This document shows positions 36,301 through 43,165 of a stretch of 64,000 nt of DNA, piece by piece. Origin of the DNA: Chloroflexota bacterium. GTDB lineage: Bacteria > Chloroflexota > Anaerolineae > Promineifilales > Promineifilaceae. Positions within the stretch are counted from its first letter, which is position 1; every line of letters starts with the position of its first letter. The notes under the pieces were generated by a model. The model worked only from the letters and a program-made list of their open reading frames with translations. It was not told where the DNA came from and ran no database searches. Position numbers and translations under genes: made by a program. Location: NCBI GenBank assembly GCA_022616275.1, contig JAKEFB010000046.1:1-64000 (forward strand), in the 5' to 3' direction.

Positions 36301-36455
36301 TACAAAACCCGGCCGTCAAAATGGTCATTGCTACCGGCTACCCCCTCGAAGAAGTCGGCCGGGAATTGCTCAACCAGGGTATTGTCGCCAGCGTCCAGAA
36401 GCCCTTTGAAATAGATCAAATAGCCAAGGTCGTCCAGGAAGCGCTGGCGGGCTAA
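33333..36455 (+). CDS. Hybrid kinase: receiver-PAS-PAS-GAF-PAS-HisKA-HATPase-receiver
   Basis: 1040 residues. Receiver ('LILADYSLPSFDG', Lys in 'DYVVKQRLERL') at 1-125, PAS at about 140-265, PAS at 270-390, GAF at 395-545, PAS at 550-655, HisKA with H681 in 'AAGVAHDLNNVMASI' (the NtrB-like 'HDLNN' class), HATPase ('NLGVNARDAMPDGG', 'GTGLGLAQVYG'), and a C-terminal receiver with Asp in 'FSDLVMPDMRG'. ATG 33,333 follows 'AAGAGAG'. It closes the cluster; a 7-bp repeat hairpin follows the stop. Soluble; the signal is unknown. Confidence 0.93.
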   Translation: MNSDLRILMLEDVPTDAELAERMLRKNGLVFTAQRVESEAAFVRALESFAPHLILADYSLPSFDGLSALTIARRKRPDVPFILISATLGEERAIEALKLGATDYVVKQRLERLPSVVERALREVEERRERQQAEEALQESQTQLTGIIGSAMDAIISVDADHKIILFNRAAERLFGYPAADMIGQALDRLIPERFRQAHQEHVQRFGQTGVTNRSMGASGNLYGLRADGSEMPLETSISQIEIGGQKIYTVIVRDITERVRAEKALRQSEERFSRIFHASPVAISLTALPDERFLDVNESFLRLTGYSREEIIGHSSAELNLWPDPKKQARLARSLVGKQAVYGVELSFRRKTGEIVYTLTALELIELASQQCVLTLAHDITERKQREQQLEAIATVSAALRVAQTRSEMFPVILEEVSKLLKADGAALAMRDPATGEAVIVQGYGAWTILTGDRVTAGTGLSGHVLATGQPYWNNDISTEPRFTRPDVIGELRAVACVPLTAREQTIGALWIACRNDITPEEIRLLTAVSDIAAIAIYRVTLNEQTRSQARQVQQIIDTIPEGVLFLDTAQRVVMANPAARSHLALLSGADVGDAVIALGDRPLAELLKPVGPGIPWQEVLIPDARRVFEVAAQPLTAGAQVEGWVVVLRDTTEEREHERYLQAQQRLATVGQLAAGVAHDLNNVMASIVLYAQMLGYTPELTGKQRDRLAVIASQAQHASHLIHQILDFSRSSVMARSPVDLLPFLRELVKLLERTLPENIQVSLNFGRGEYVVSADLTRLQQVVMNLGVNARDAMPDGGKLRVRLQTLALLPGEKPPLPDMVPGQWIQIEVSDTGSGIRPQDLSHIFEPFFTTKPPGQGTGLGLAQVYGIVKQHDGYIHVTSEVGLGTTFTIYLPALTLPGLIAPAQAREAPAQGAGETILVVEDERQVREAVVEILETLSYRVLSAANGEQALALFEKHAREIALVFSDLVMPDMRGDALYKQLKVQNPAVKMVIATGYPLEEVGRELLNQGIVASVQKPFEIDQIAKVVQEALAG

Positions 36456-36459
36456 TTAC

Positions 36460-36498
36460 GTGTCAGGTGTCACGTACTTGATACTTGACACTTGACAC
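36460..36498 (+). repeat. 7-bp repeat hairpin between convergent genes
   Basis: GTGTCAG, GTGTCAC, GTAC, TTGATAC, TTGACAC, TTGACAC: the same unit family and fold-back design as 15,220-15,282. It exactly fills the gap between a plus-strand and a minus-strand stop, so it may serve as a two-way transcript end. Confidence 0.85.
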
Positions 36499-37941
36499 TT
36501 ACTCCTGTTCTCTCTCGGCTTCCTCCACGTGAACGGGAAACTCAACTTTGGCCCGGGCCACGGCCAGCCCATCCACGTCCAGCACCGTCATAGTTACGGC
36601 CGGGTTATGTCGCGGTTTCACCCGGTCTCCCACCTTCGGCGGCCGGCCCAGCCAGGTATGAATGAGGCCACCCACCGTTTCCACGTCTGGCAACTCTTCT
36701 TCCTCGCCCAGGAAAACGAATTCAGACAGGTCGTCTACCAGGAAATTGCCGGCCACTTCCAGGACGCCCGGGGCCAGCTCCACAACCGGCTCTTTTTCCT
36801 GGTCGAATTCGTCCCTTACCTCGCCGACAATCTCTTCCACCAGGTCTTCCAGGGTGACAATGCCGGCCACGCCGCCAAACTCGTCCAGGACAATGGCCAT
36901 GTGAATGCGCTGGCGCTTAAAAGCGGCCAGCAGCCGTTCTACCGACTGGTTCTCCGGCACGGCCGGGGCCGGGCGGAGAAGTAGCCGGAGGTCAAAACTG
37001 CCCCGGCTGCGCAATTGCTGGCGAACCAGGTCTTTCAGGTGCAGGATGCCAATCACGTGGTCAAGGTCGCCTTCATAAACGGGAAAACGAGTCTGCCTGC
37101 TTTCCGTCACCAGCTCCAGCAGCTCTTCGTGAGGCATGTCGTAGGGAATGGCCTGGACCCTGGTCCGAGGCGTCATCACCTGGCCTACCTGCCGGTCGCT
37201 GAAGTCGAAGATGTTGCGAATCATCTCCTCCTCTTCCTCGTGCAGCAACCCGCCCTCGGCGCTTTCGGAGACGATCAGCTCCAACTCCTCGGGTGAGTGA
37301 AGGCGGGCTTCGCCTTCAGCCGGTGGAATCTTGAAGAGGTGCAGCAGCAGGCGGCCGACCCAGTTCAGCGCCCGGACCGGAACCGCAAAGATAAGTTCTG
37401 ACAGGCGCATCGGCCGGGCAACCCACAGGACCGAGCGGTCGGCCGAAGCTAGAGACAGCGACTTTGGCACCATTTCGCCAATCACAATGTGCAAATAGGT
37501 CAACAGCCCCAACCCCACCACCGAGCCGGCCGTCTGGATGACGGCCGCGTGGGGTGGGAGTTCGGTAAACTCAGCCAGGTAAGCCTCGACAAAATGGGCG
37601 ATTTGCGGCTCGCCGTACATCCCCAGCCCCAACGAGGCAATGGTAATACCCAGTTGGGCCGTGGCAATGTAGCGGTCCTGCCGGGCCGGCGAGTCCAACA
37701 CGGCCAGCACCTGCCGGGCCGGCCGGTTGCCCTCCTGAACCATTTGTTCCACCTGGCTGGGGCGAACGCCGATAATGGCGAACTCGGCGGCCACGTAAAA
37801 CCCGTTGAGCAGCACCAGGATGATAATGACGATAAAAGGCAACAGCAACGTGCCCAACCCGGGCAGTTCTTCGGCCGCCTGGGTGGCCGACCACACCGCC
37901 AGCGCCGGGAAGACGAGCAGCAACAACAACAGCCTACTCAT
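36499..37941 (-). CDS. CNNM/CorC (HlyC)-family membrane protein
   Basis: 480 residues: a signal/first helix, DUF21 (CNNM) membrane domain (about 30-215) with 'LLNGFYVAAEFAI' and 'IGEMVPKSLSLA', a CBS pair (about 235-360, 'VMTPRTRVQAIP', 'MAIVLDEFGGVAGIVTLEDL'), and a CorC_HlyC domain at the C-terminus. The family is linked to Mg/Co efflux or transport. The start overlaps the upstream paralogue by 8 bp, so the pair is coupled. Confidence 0.93.
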   Translation of the reverse strand: MSRLLLLLLVFPALAVWSATQAAEELPGLGTLLLPFIVIIILVLLNGFYVAAEFAIIGVRPSQVEQMVQEGNRPARQVLAVLDSPARQDRYIATAQLGITIASLGLGMYGEPQIAHFVEAYLAEFTELPPHAAVIQTAGSVVGLGLLTYLHIVIGEMVPKSLSLASADRSVLWVARPMRLSELIFAVPVRALNWVGRLLLHLFKIPPAEGEARLHSPEELELIVSESAEGGLLHEEEEEMIRNIFDFSDRQVGQVMTPRTRVQAIPYDMPHEELLELVTESRQTRFPVYEGDLDHVIGILHLKDLVRQQLRSRGSFDLRLLLRPAPAVPENQSVERLLAAFKRQRIHMAIVLDEFGGVAGIVTLEDLVEEIVGEVRDEFDQEKEPVVELAPGVLEVAGNFLVDDLSEFVFLGEEEELPDVETVGGLIHTWLGRPPKVGDRVKPRHNPAVTMTVLDVDGLAVARAKVEFPVHVEEAEREQE

Positions 37942-39322
37942 GGCGGGCCACCTCCCATTCGCCGACCTGGGCTGAAACTTCGGCCGGGACTTTTTGCAAG
38001 GAAATTTCTGTTACCCCCAGGTCGGCCATGGCCTCGACACGAATGGCCGTATTGCCGATGGTCATCTCATCCCCGACTTCCGGCGGCCGGCCGAGGGCAT
38101 TCAAAACCAGCCCGCCCAGGGTATCAGCCTCCTCATCGGGCAGTTCCAGGCCCAGGTACTCGTTGACGTCCGTCACCAGCAAGTCGCCGCGCAGATAAAT
38201 ACGCCCTTCGGCATCCAGGGAGATCAGCGCCGTCTCTTCGTCAAACTCATCCTGCAACTCGCCAAAAATCTCCTCAATCAGGTCTTCAAAGGTAATTAGC
38301 CCGGCCGTCCCGCCAAACTCGTCAAAGACGATGGCCATATACTGGCGCTTATTTTCTAACGTGGCCCACACGTCCACCACCGGCAGCGTCTCCGGGACGT
38401 AGAGGACCTCCCGCAAAATCTCGGCCAGGTTCTCCTTGCCCTGGATATACAGCCGGAAGACATCCTTGACGTGGACGAAACCGATAATGTGGTCAATATC
38501 GTCCTGGTAGAGCGGGATGCGGGTGTGGCCCGCGTCCAGCACCTTGTTCATGAGTTCCAGGACAGTGCTGCCGGCCGGGGCGGCGATGATCCGCGTCCGG
38601 TGAACCATCACCTGGCGAGCGGTCAGGTCCCGCAGGCGAAAAGCGTTGCGCAGCATCTGCCGCTTTTCGTCGTTCAGCAACCCCCCTTCGTGGCTCTCAG
38701 TGACCAGGATTTCAATCTCTTCCGGCGAATGGACGCCCCGGCCGTGGCCGCGCTTCAAATCTACCCCCAACAGGCGTAAGATCAGTTCGCCGCTGCCGTT
38801 GAAGAACCAGATGAACGGCCGGAAAATGGCCAGCGACCACTTCATCGGCAAGACCGTAAACATGGCTACCCGCTCCGGATACTGGATGGCGACTGACTTG
38901 GGGAACAGCTCGCCAAAAACTACCTGCAACACGGTCAGCAGGATCAGAACAGCGGTCACAGAGATCGAGACGGCAATGGCCGCAGCCGCCTGTTCGGAAG
39001 AAATATCCAGCCACGGCCGCAACAAAAGAAGCAACCGGGTAATCGGTCCGGCCAATTGGCCGGCGATCACATTCTGGCCGTAAGCGCCAAGAACCAGCGA
39101 AGAAACGGTAATACCTAACTGGCAGGCGGCGACGTAGCGATCCAAAGCGCGGGGATCTTCCATGAACGGCGCGAGCGCTTTGGCCAGCGGGTTACCCGTG
39201 GCTGCCAGGTGGCTGATCCGGGTGCGCCGCGCCGCAACCGTGGCAAACTCGGCCGCCACGTAGAGGCCGGTAAAAAAGATCATCACGGCGGTGAGGGCGA
39301 CTATCGCAATCAGTGTGGACAT
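37934..39322 (-). CDS. CNNM/CorC-family membrane protein (upstream paralogue)
   Basis: 462 residues with the same architecture as its neighbour: DUF21 ('FTGLYVAAEFATVAARR', 'FGELFPKSVAIQ'), CBS pair ('VMVHRTRIIAAP', 'MAIVFDEFGGTAGLITFEDL') and CorC_HlyC domain. Similarity is family-level, so this is an old duplication and the two may form a heterodimer. A consensus promoter and about 320 bases of structured leader precede the ATG. Confidence 0.93.
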   Translation of the reverse strand: MSTLIAIVALTAVMIFFTGLYVAAEFATVAARRTRISHLAATGNPLAKALAPFMEDPRALDRYVAACQLGITVSSLVLGAYGQNVIAGQLAGPITRLLLLLRPWLDISSEQAAAAIAVSISVTAVLILLTVLQVVFGELFPKSVAIQYPERVAMFTVLPMKWSLAIFRPFIWFFNGSGELILRLLGVDLKRGHGRGVHSPEEIEILVTESHEGGLLNDEKRQMLRNAFRLRDLTARQVMVHRTRIIAAPAGSTVLELMNKVLDAGHTRIPLYQDDIDHIIGFVHVKDVFRLYIQGKENLAEILREVLYVPETLPVVDVWATLENKRQYMAIVFDEFGGTAGLITFEDLIEEIFGELQDEFDEETALISLDAEGRIYLRGDLLVTDVNEYLGLELPDEEADTLGGLVLNALGRPPEVGDEMTIGNTAIRVEAMADLGVTEISLQKVPAEVSAQVGEWEVARHE

Positions 39323-39440
39323 GATTTAGAGGTGCAGGCAGCATGGGTGCGTGACGGTGTCCACCGGTGGCGGCGGGTCACTACACAACAAGGATTTGAA
39401 AGCGCGAAAGGGTCGTCGGCTAGGGCCAGGCGGCTCTAGA

Positions 39441-39639
39441 CTGGGCTCTGTCACCGCACTTGCTCCCCCTGCTGCCCAGACATTGCAAGTGCAACTTTCC
39501 GTTTTCGATAGGTGGTCATTAACTCGTAATTTATCTGCTTCTCCCCTGTTCGGCAGCCCACTGCCAGGCGGGCTCCCGATACTCACGGTAAGGGCACGAT
39601 AGTTCATGTCCCTACGCCACTTATTTGTGACCAGAGGAT
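39441..39639 (-). ncRNA. Candidate structured leader RNA or small RNA, class unknown
   Basis: The 377-bp gap before the CNNM pair contains no convincing gene. It has a consensus minus-strand promoter and several helices in the predicted transcript: 39,588-39,615 (GTAAGGG pairing with CCCTAC), 39,555-39,574 (AGCCC/GGGCT), 39,485-39,492 with 39,456-39,463 (8 bp), and 39,441-39,446 with 39,474-39,479 (6 bp). The last two overlap as alternatives or a pseudoknot. A metal-sensing riboswitch would suit the downstream genes, but I could not match the M-box or Mn2+ classes. A mobile-element RNA such as a HEARO/omega-type RNA is another option. The remaining part, 39,323-39,440, shows nothing I can name. 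Confidence 0.4.
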
Positions 39640-39645
39640 AACCAG

Positions 39646-39674
39646 ATTATAGTTTAGCCAGGGGGATTGGTCAA
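39646..39674 (-). promoter_or_regulatory. Consensus promoter of the CNNM unit/leader RNA
   Basis: On the minus strand TTGACC (39,674-39,669), a 17-bp spacer and TATAAT (39,651-39,646). It is the best sigma-70-type promoter in the window. Predicted transcription starts near 39,639, giving a leader of about 317 bases. Confidence 0.7.
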
Positions 39675-39699
39675 ACCACTCTAACTCTAACTCCCCACC

Positions 39700-42600
39700 C
39701 TAACTCTGCACCGGTATCGTAAAAGTAAAGCGCGTCCCCCGGCCCGCGGCGCTCTCCGCCCAGATACGTCCCCCGTGGGCCTCGACGGCCAGGCGGCAAA
39801 AGGCCAGCCCCAGGCCGCTGCCCCGGTTGATCAGGTCGCCGGTCACAAATTTTTGAAAAAGGCGGCTGTGGACGTCCGGGGGAATGCCCGGCCCGGTGTC
39901 GCTCACCGTGATAGACAGCGCCGGCGCCTCACCGTCCAATAGGGCGGCCGTCACGCCGATGACGCCGTCGGCCGGGGTAAACTTGAGGGCGTTGCCGACC
40001 AGGTTTTGCAGCACCCGCTGCAGCAACCGGGCATCAACCCAGGCCGGCGGCAGCCCGGCCGGCACCCGGTTTTCCAGGTGGACCTGCCTCTCGGCCGCCA
40101 CCGGGGCCTGCAATTCTAACAACCGTGAGACCAGCTCCGCCAGCGCCACCGGCTCCCGCTCCAGCGGCATTTGCCCGCTCTCCAGGCGGTTGATGTCCAG
40201 AATGGCGTTGACCAGGTTCAACATCTGGTCTATGCCGCTGCGGGCAATGGCCAGGGCCTTCTGCTGCACCTCCGTCAACGATTGCCCTTTGCCCCTGGTC
40301 AGTAACTCCAGCGCGCCAAAAATGGACGTCAGGGGATTCCTCAAGTCGTGGACCGTGGTATGGATCAGGTCGTCTCGCAGCCTGGCCACGGCCCGCTCCC
40401 CGGTCACGTCCCGCAGCACCACCAGCCGCCCCATCGGCAGGCCCTCGGCCATCACCGGCAGGTTGATCCAGCGGATCGCCCGGGGCGGGATTTCATATTC
40501 TCCCTCGCCAGGCGGCTCATCCCCCCGCTGAGTGCGCTGCAATTCGGTGCGGACCAGCGCCACGACCCTGGGGGCCTGGGCCTCCATCACTTGCAGCGCT
40601 TCATCAATCGGCCGGTTGGTCCACGTTTCCGGCTCTCCCGGCAGGCTCAGGTAAGTCAGGGCCGCTACATTAATCACCGTCAGGCGACGCTCCAGGTCAA
40701 CCAGGATGATGCCGTCGCGGCTGGCGCTAATGGTGGCCTCCAGACGGCTGCGCTCGTCGGCAATACTCTTGTGCAGTTGGGCGTTGTTCAGCGCCAGGGA
40801 AACGGCGTCGGCCAGCGATTCGGCCAGCAGGCGCTCTTCGCCGTCAAAGCCATCGGCCTGGTCACTCTCGACGTTCAACACCCCGACCACCTCGCCGCCG
40901 TGGACCAGGGGAATGGCCAGCTCGCTGCGCGTGGTTGGCAGCCTGGCAACGTAATCCGGGTCCTGGCTCACGTCGGGTACGTATTGGGTCTGGGCTGTGC
41001 GGATGGCCCGGCCGATTACCCCTCTGTCCACCGGGAAGACGAGCCGCTGTCCCTCGGCCGGACCTGCGGCCGGCGCGTCCAACACCCACTCTTGCCGTTC
41101 CTCGTTCAACAAAGCAATGGCCGTATCCGGCCAGCCCGCGTAGCGGCTAATCGCCGTCCGGGCCACCTGCGCCACCCCGTCCCGGTCAAGCTGTTCGCTG
41201 GTCACTCGCAGGACCTCATAAAGCGTCACCTGCCGCTCGGTTAGCCGGCGCTGCTCGTCAAAAATTTGGGCGTTGCGCACCGCCAGGGCCATCTGGTCGG
41301 CCGCGGCCTGCATCAGGCGCAGGTGGTCGTCGCTAAAATGGCCCGGCTGCCGGTGCGTGAGCGTCAACACCCCCAGCACCAACGTTCCGCTCAAGATCGG
41401 CACCCCCAGCGCCGATCCCGTGCTGGGACGCCGGCCCGGCGCCGCCAGCCAGCGCTCGTCATGGCGCGTGTCGGCAATAAACGCCGCCTGCCGGTTGCGG
41501 ATCACCCAGCCCAGCAGCCCTTTGCTCGTGTCGTAGCCAATGGCCACCCGGCCCGGTTCATCCTTCCCACCATCCCGGGTCAAAAGGCGATGCGTCAGCC
41601 CGCCGGCTTCGTCCAACAGGAACAGGCTACCGTGTTCAGCGTCGGTAATTTCCTTGGCTACCTGCAGCACATTTTGCAGCGTCGTTTCCAGCTCCGGCCG
41701 CCTAGCCGTGGCCCGCGCCACCGCCACCAGGTTTTCAAACAACTCCTTTTGGGTCCGCAGTTCTGCCTCGGCCCGCTGGCGCTCGGCCAGTTCCAGTTGC
41801 AACTGGTCGTTGGCCTGCCGTAGCTCGGCCGTACGCTCGGCCACCCTCAGTTCCAGGCTTTCCTTGGCCCGGCGCAACGCTTCCACATAGCGGCGCTCTG
41901 CTTCGTGCAGGCGTACCTTTTCAATGGCCGTGGCCAGTTGGCCGGCCAGTGTCAGTAATAACTGCTTATCGCTCTCGGTGAAGGCGTTCGGCCGGGCGCT
42001 TTCGACGTTAATTACCCCCAGAACACGCTCGCCGGCTCGCAGCGGCACACAAATTTCGGAGCGCGTGCGAGAAACACCGGCCACGTAATCCGGTTCCTGG
42101 GTCACGTCGCCCACCAGCCGGGCCTGGCCGGTGAGGGCCACCTGGCCGGTAATACCCTTGCCCAGTGGGACGCCGGCTGGGCCGGCCGCTTTTAGCCGGC
42201 TGCGCGAAGCCGGGTGCGGCCACAACAGGCCGGCCGCTTCGTCCAGCAGCAGCACGCCCAGGTTCTCCGAGTACAGCGTCCAGATCGCCTCGGTAGCCCG
42301 TTCAATCAACTCGTCCTCGGTGGCGGCCTCGGCTCCAGCGGCGGCAATGGCGTGCAAAACACTTAGCTCTTCTACCTGGCGCTGAGTGGCCCGGAACAAC
42401 TGCGCCCGTTCGATGGCCACGGCCGTCTGGTCGGCCATCGCCTGGGCCAGCCGCAGCTCCTCGGCCGAAAATTGCCGCTCTGCCTCCTGGGCGTACAGTT
42501 CCAACAGCCCCACGTTCCACTTGCCAATGCGCAGCGGCAGCAACAACACCGCTCCCAGGCCAAGCTGGCGCAAAATAGCTACTTCTACTGCGTCCCCATC

Positions 42601-43020
42601 GGCGTCTGACACCCGGACGTGGGCCAGGTCGCCGGCCCGGAGCACCCGCGCCCGCGTCGGGTAATCGGCCAGTCCATACAACTCCAGTCCACTATCGGCC
42701 GGCGTTTCTGGGGCTGGATAGCGAGCCACTGTCTGCAGCGCATCCAGCTCTCCCTGGTAAACCGACAAAGCCCCATAGGCCAGCTTCATGGCCTGGACCA
42801 CAGCGCTGGCCACGCGCGGCAGCACCTCTTCCAGTTTCAGGCTGACCGAAACACTCTGGGCCGCGTCCAGCAAGGTGGTCAGTTCCTGTTGCCGTTCCGT
42901 CAGTTCCCGCAGCGTCTCTTCGGCAATAGCCTCGGCTTCTAGCCGGGCCTGCCGTTCCTGCTCCAGGCACTGCTGCAGGCGCTCTATTTCCTGGTTGCTC
43001 ACTGCGGCCGTCACCGCCAT
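39700..43020 (-). CDS. Multi-GAF sensor histidine kinase
   Basis: 1106 residues: an N-terminal coiled coil, GAF domains at about 45-200, 215-380, 445-610 and 615-765, a PAS domain (about 775-890), HisKA with 'HTTVHDLRNPLTSIF', and HATPase ('NLVGNALKFTPADG', 'DTGPGIPPD', 'GSGLGLAFCRLAV'). Soluble. GAF 2 and GAF 4 share 'VSRTRSEICVPL'/'LPTTRSELAIPL'-type cores, indicating internal duplication. AAGGGAAGG precedes the ATG. It is transcribed away from the kinase-STAND gene at 43,166, and the gap holds a 7-bp array. Confidence 0.92.
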   Translation of the reverse strand: MAVTAAVSNQEIERLQQCLEQERQARLEAEAIAEETLRELTERQQELTTLLDAAQSVSVSLKLEEVLPRVASAVVQAMKLAYGALSVYQGELDALQTVARYPAPETPADSGLELYGLADYPTRARVLRAGDLAHVRVSDADGDAVEVAILRQLGLGAVLLLPLRIGKWNVGLLELYAQEAERQFSAEELRLAQAMADQTAVAIERAQLFRATQRQVEELSVLHAIAAAGAEAATEDELIERATEAIWTLYSENLGVLLLDEAAGLLWPHPASRSRLKAAGPAGVPLGKGITGQVALTGQARLVGDVTQEPDYVAGVSRTRSEICVPLRAGERVLGVINVESARPNAFTESDKQLLLTLAGQLATAIEKVRLHEAERRYVEALRRAKESLELRVAERTAELRQANDQLQLELAERQRAEAELRTQKELFENLVAVARATARRPELETTLQNVLQVAKEITDAEHGSLFLLDEAGGLTHRLLTRDGGKDEPGRVAIGYDTSKGLLGWVIRNRQAAFIADTRHDERWLAAPGRRPSTGSALGVPILSGTLVLGVLTLTHRQPGHFSDDHLRLMQAAADQMALAVRNAQIFDEQRRLTERQVTLYEVLRVTSEQLDRDGVAQVARTAISRYAGWPDTAIALLNEERQEWVLDAPAAGPAEGQRLVFPVDRGVIGRAIRTAQTQYVPDVSQDPDYVARLPTTRSELAIPLVHGGEVVGVLNVESDQADGFDGEERLLAESLADAVSLALNNAQLHKSIADERSRLEATISASRDGIILVDLERRLTVINVAALTYLSLPGEPETWTNRPIDEALQVMEAQAPRVVALVRTELQRTQRGDEPPGEGEYEIPPRAIRWINLPVMAEGLPMGRLVVLRDVTGERAVARLRDDLIHTTVHDLRNPLTSIFGALELLTRGKGQSLTEVQQKALAIARSGIDQMLNLVNAILDINRLESGQMPLEREPVALAELVSRLLELQAPVAAERQVHLENRVPAGLPPAWVDARLLQRVLQNLVGNALKFTPADGVIGVTAALLDGEAPALSITVSDTGPGIPPDVHSRLFQKFVTGDLINRGSGLGLAFCRLAVEAHGGRIWAESAAGRGTRFTFTIPVQS

Positions 43021-43043
43021 CCTTCCCTTCTTTTCTGGCCTAA

Positions 43044-43112
43044 GGAGACTAGAGGTTGGAGATTAGAGGTTCAATCTCCAATCTCCAATCTCTAATCTCC
43101 TATCCTCTATTA
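43044..43112 (+). repeat. 7-bp repeat array (AATCTCC/GGAGATT family)
   Basis: GGAGATT-type units on the left and AATCTCC-type units on the right (ATCTCCA, ATCTCCA, ATCTCTA, ATCTCCT) are complementary, so the array folds back. It lies between divergent genes. Confidence 0.75.
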
Positions 43113-43116
43113 TCCC

Positions 43117-43150
43117 AACCTCCCGAAGGTTAGCAACCTCCCGAAGGTTT
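43117..43150 (+). repeat. Doubled AACCTCCCGAAGGTT element
   Basis: Two direct copies of AACCTCCCGAAGGTT, each nearly palindromic, end next to the -10 box of the kinase-STAND gene. It is related to the hairpin at 6092-6126. Confidence 0.55.
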
Positions 43151-43153
43151 GGT

Positions 43154-43159
43154 TAAAAT
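43154..43159 (+). promoter_or_regulatory. -10 box six bases before ATG (leaderless candidate)
   Basis: TAAAAT, six bases, then ATG 43,166, with no ribosome-binding site between. TTAGCA (43,130-43,135), spacing 18, may be the -35. Predicted transcription would start at or next to the A of the ATG. Confidence 0.55.
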
Positions 43160-43165
43160 AGAGTC

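Noticed and set aside
37934..37941. Frameshift joining the two CNNM genes
   Set aside because: Each has a complete DUF21-CBS-CorC architecture with its own start and stop; the 8-bp overlap is normal coupling.
39326..39607. 93-codon minus-strand protein in the 39.3-39.7 kb gap
   Set aside because: Composition looks non-coding, no ribosome-binding site, and it overlaps the paired RNA segments.
39441..39639. M-box or Mn2+ (yybP-ykoY) riboswitch
   Set aside because: I could not find the conserved core sequences of either class; left as unclassified structured RNA.
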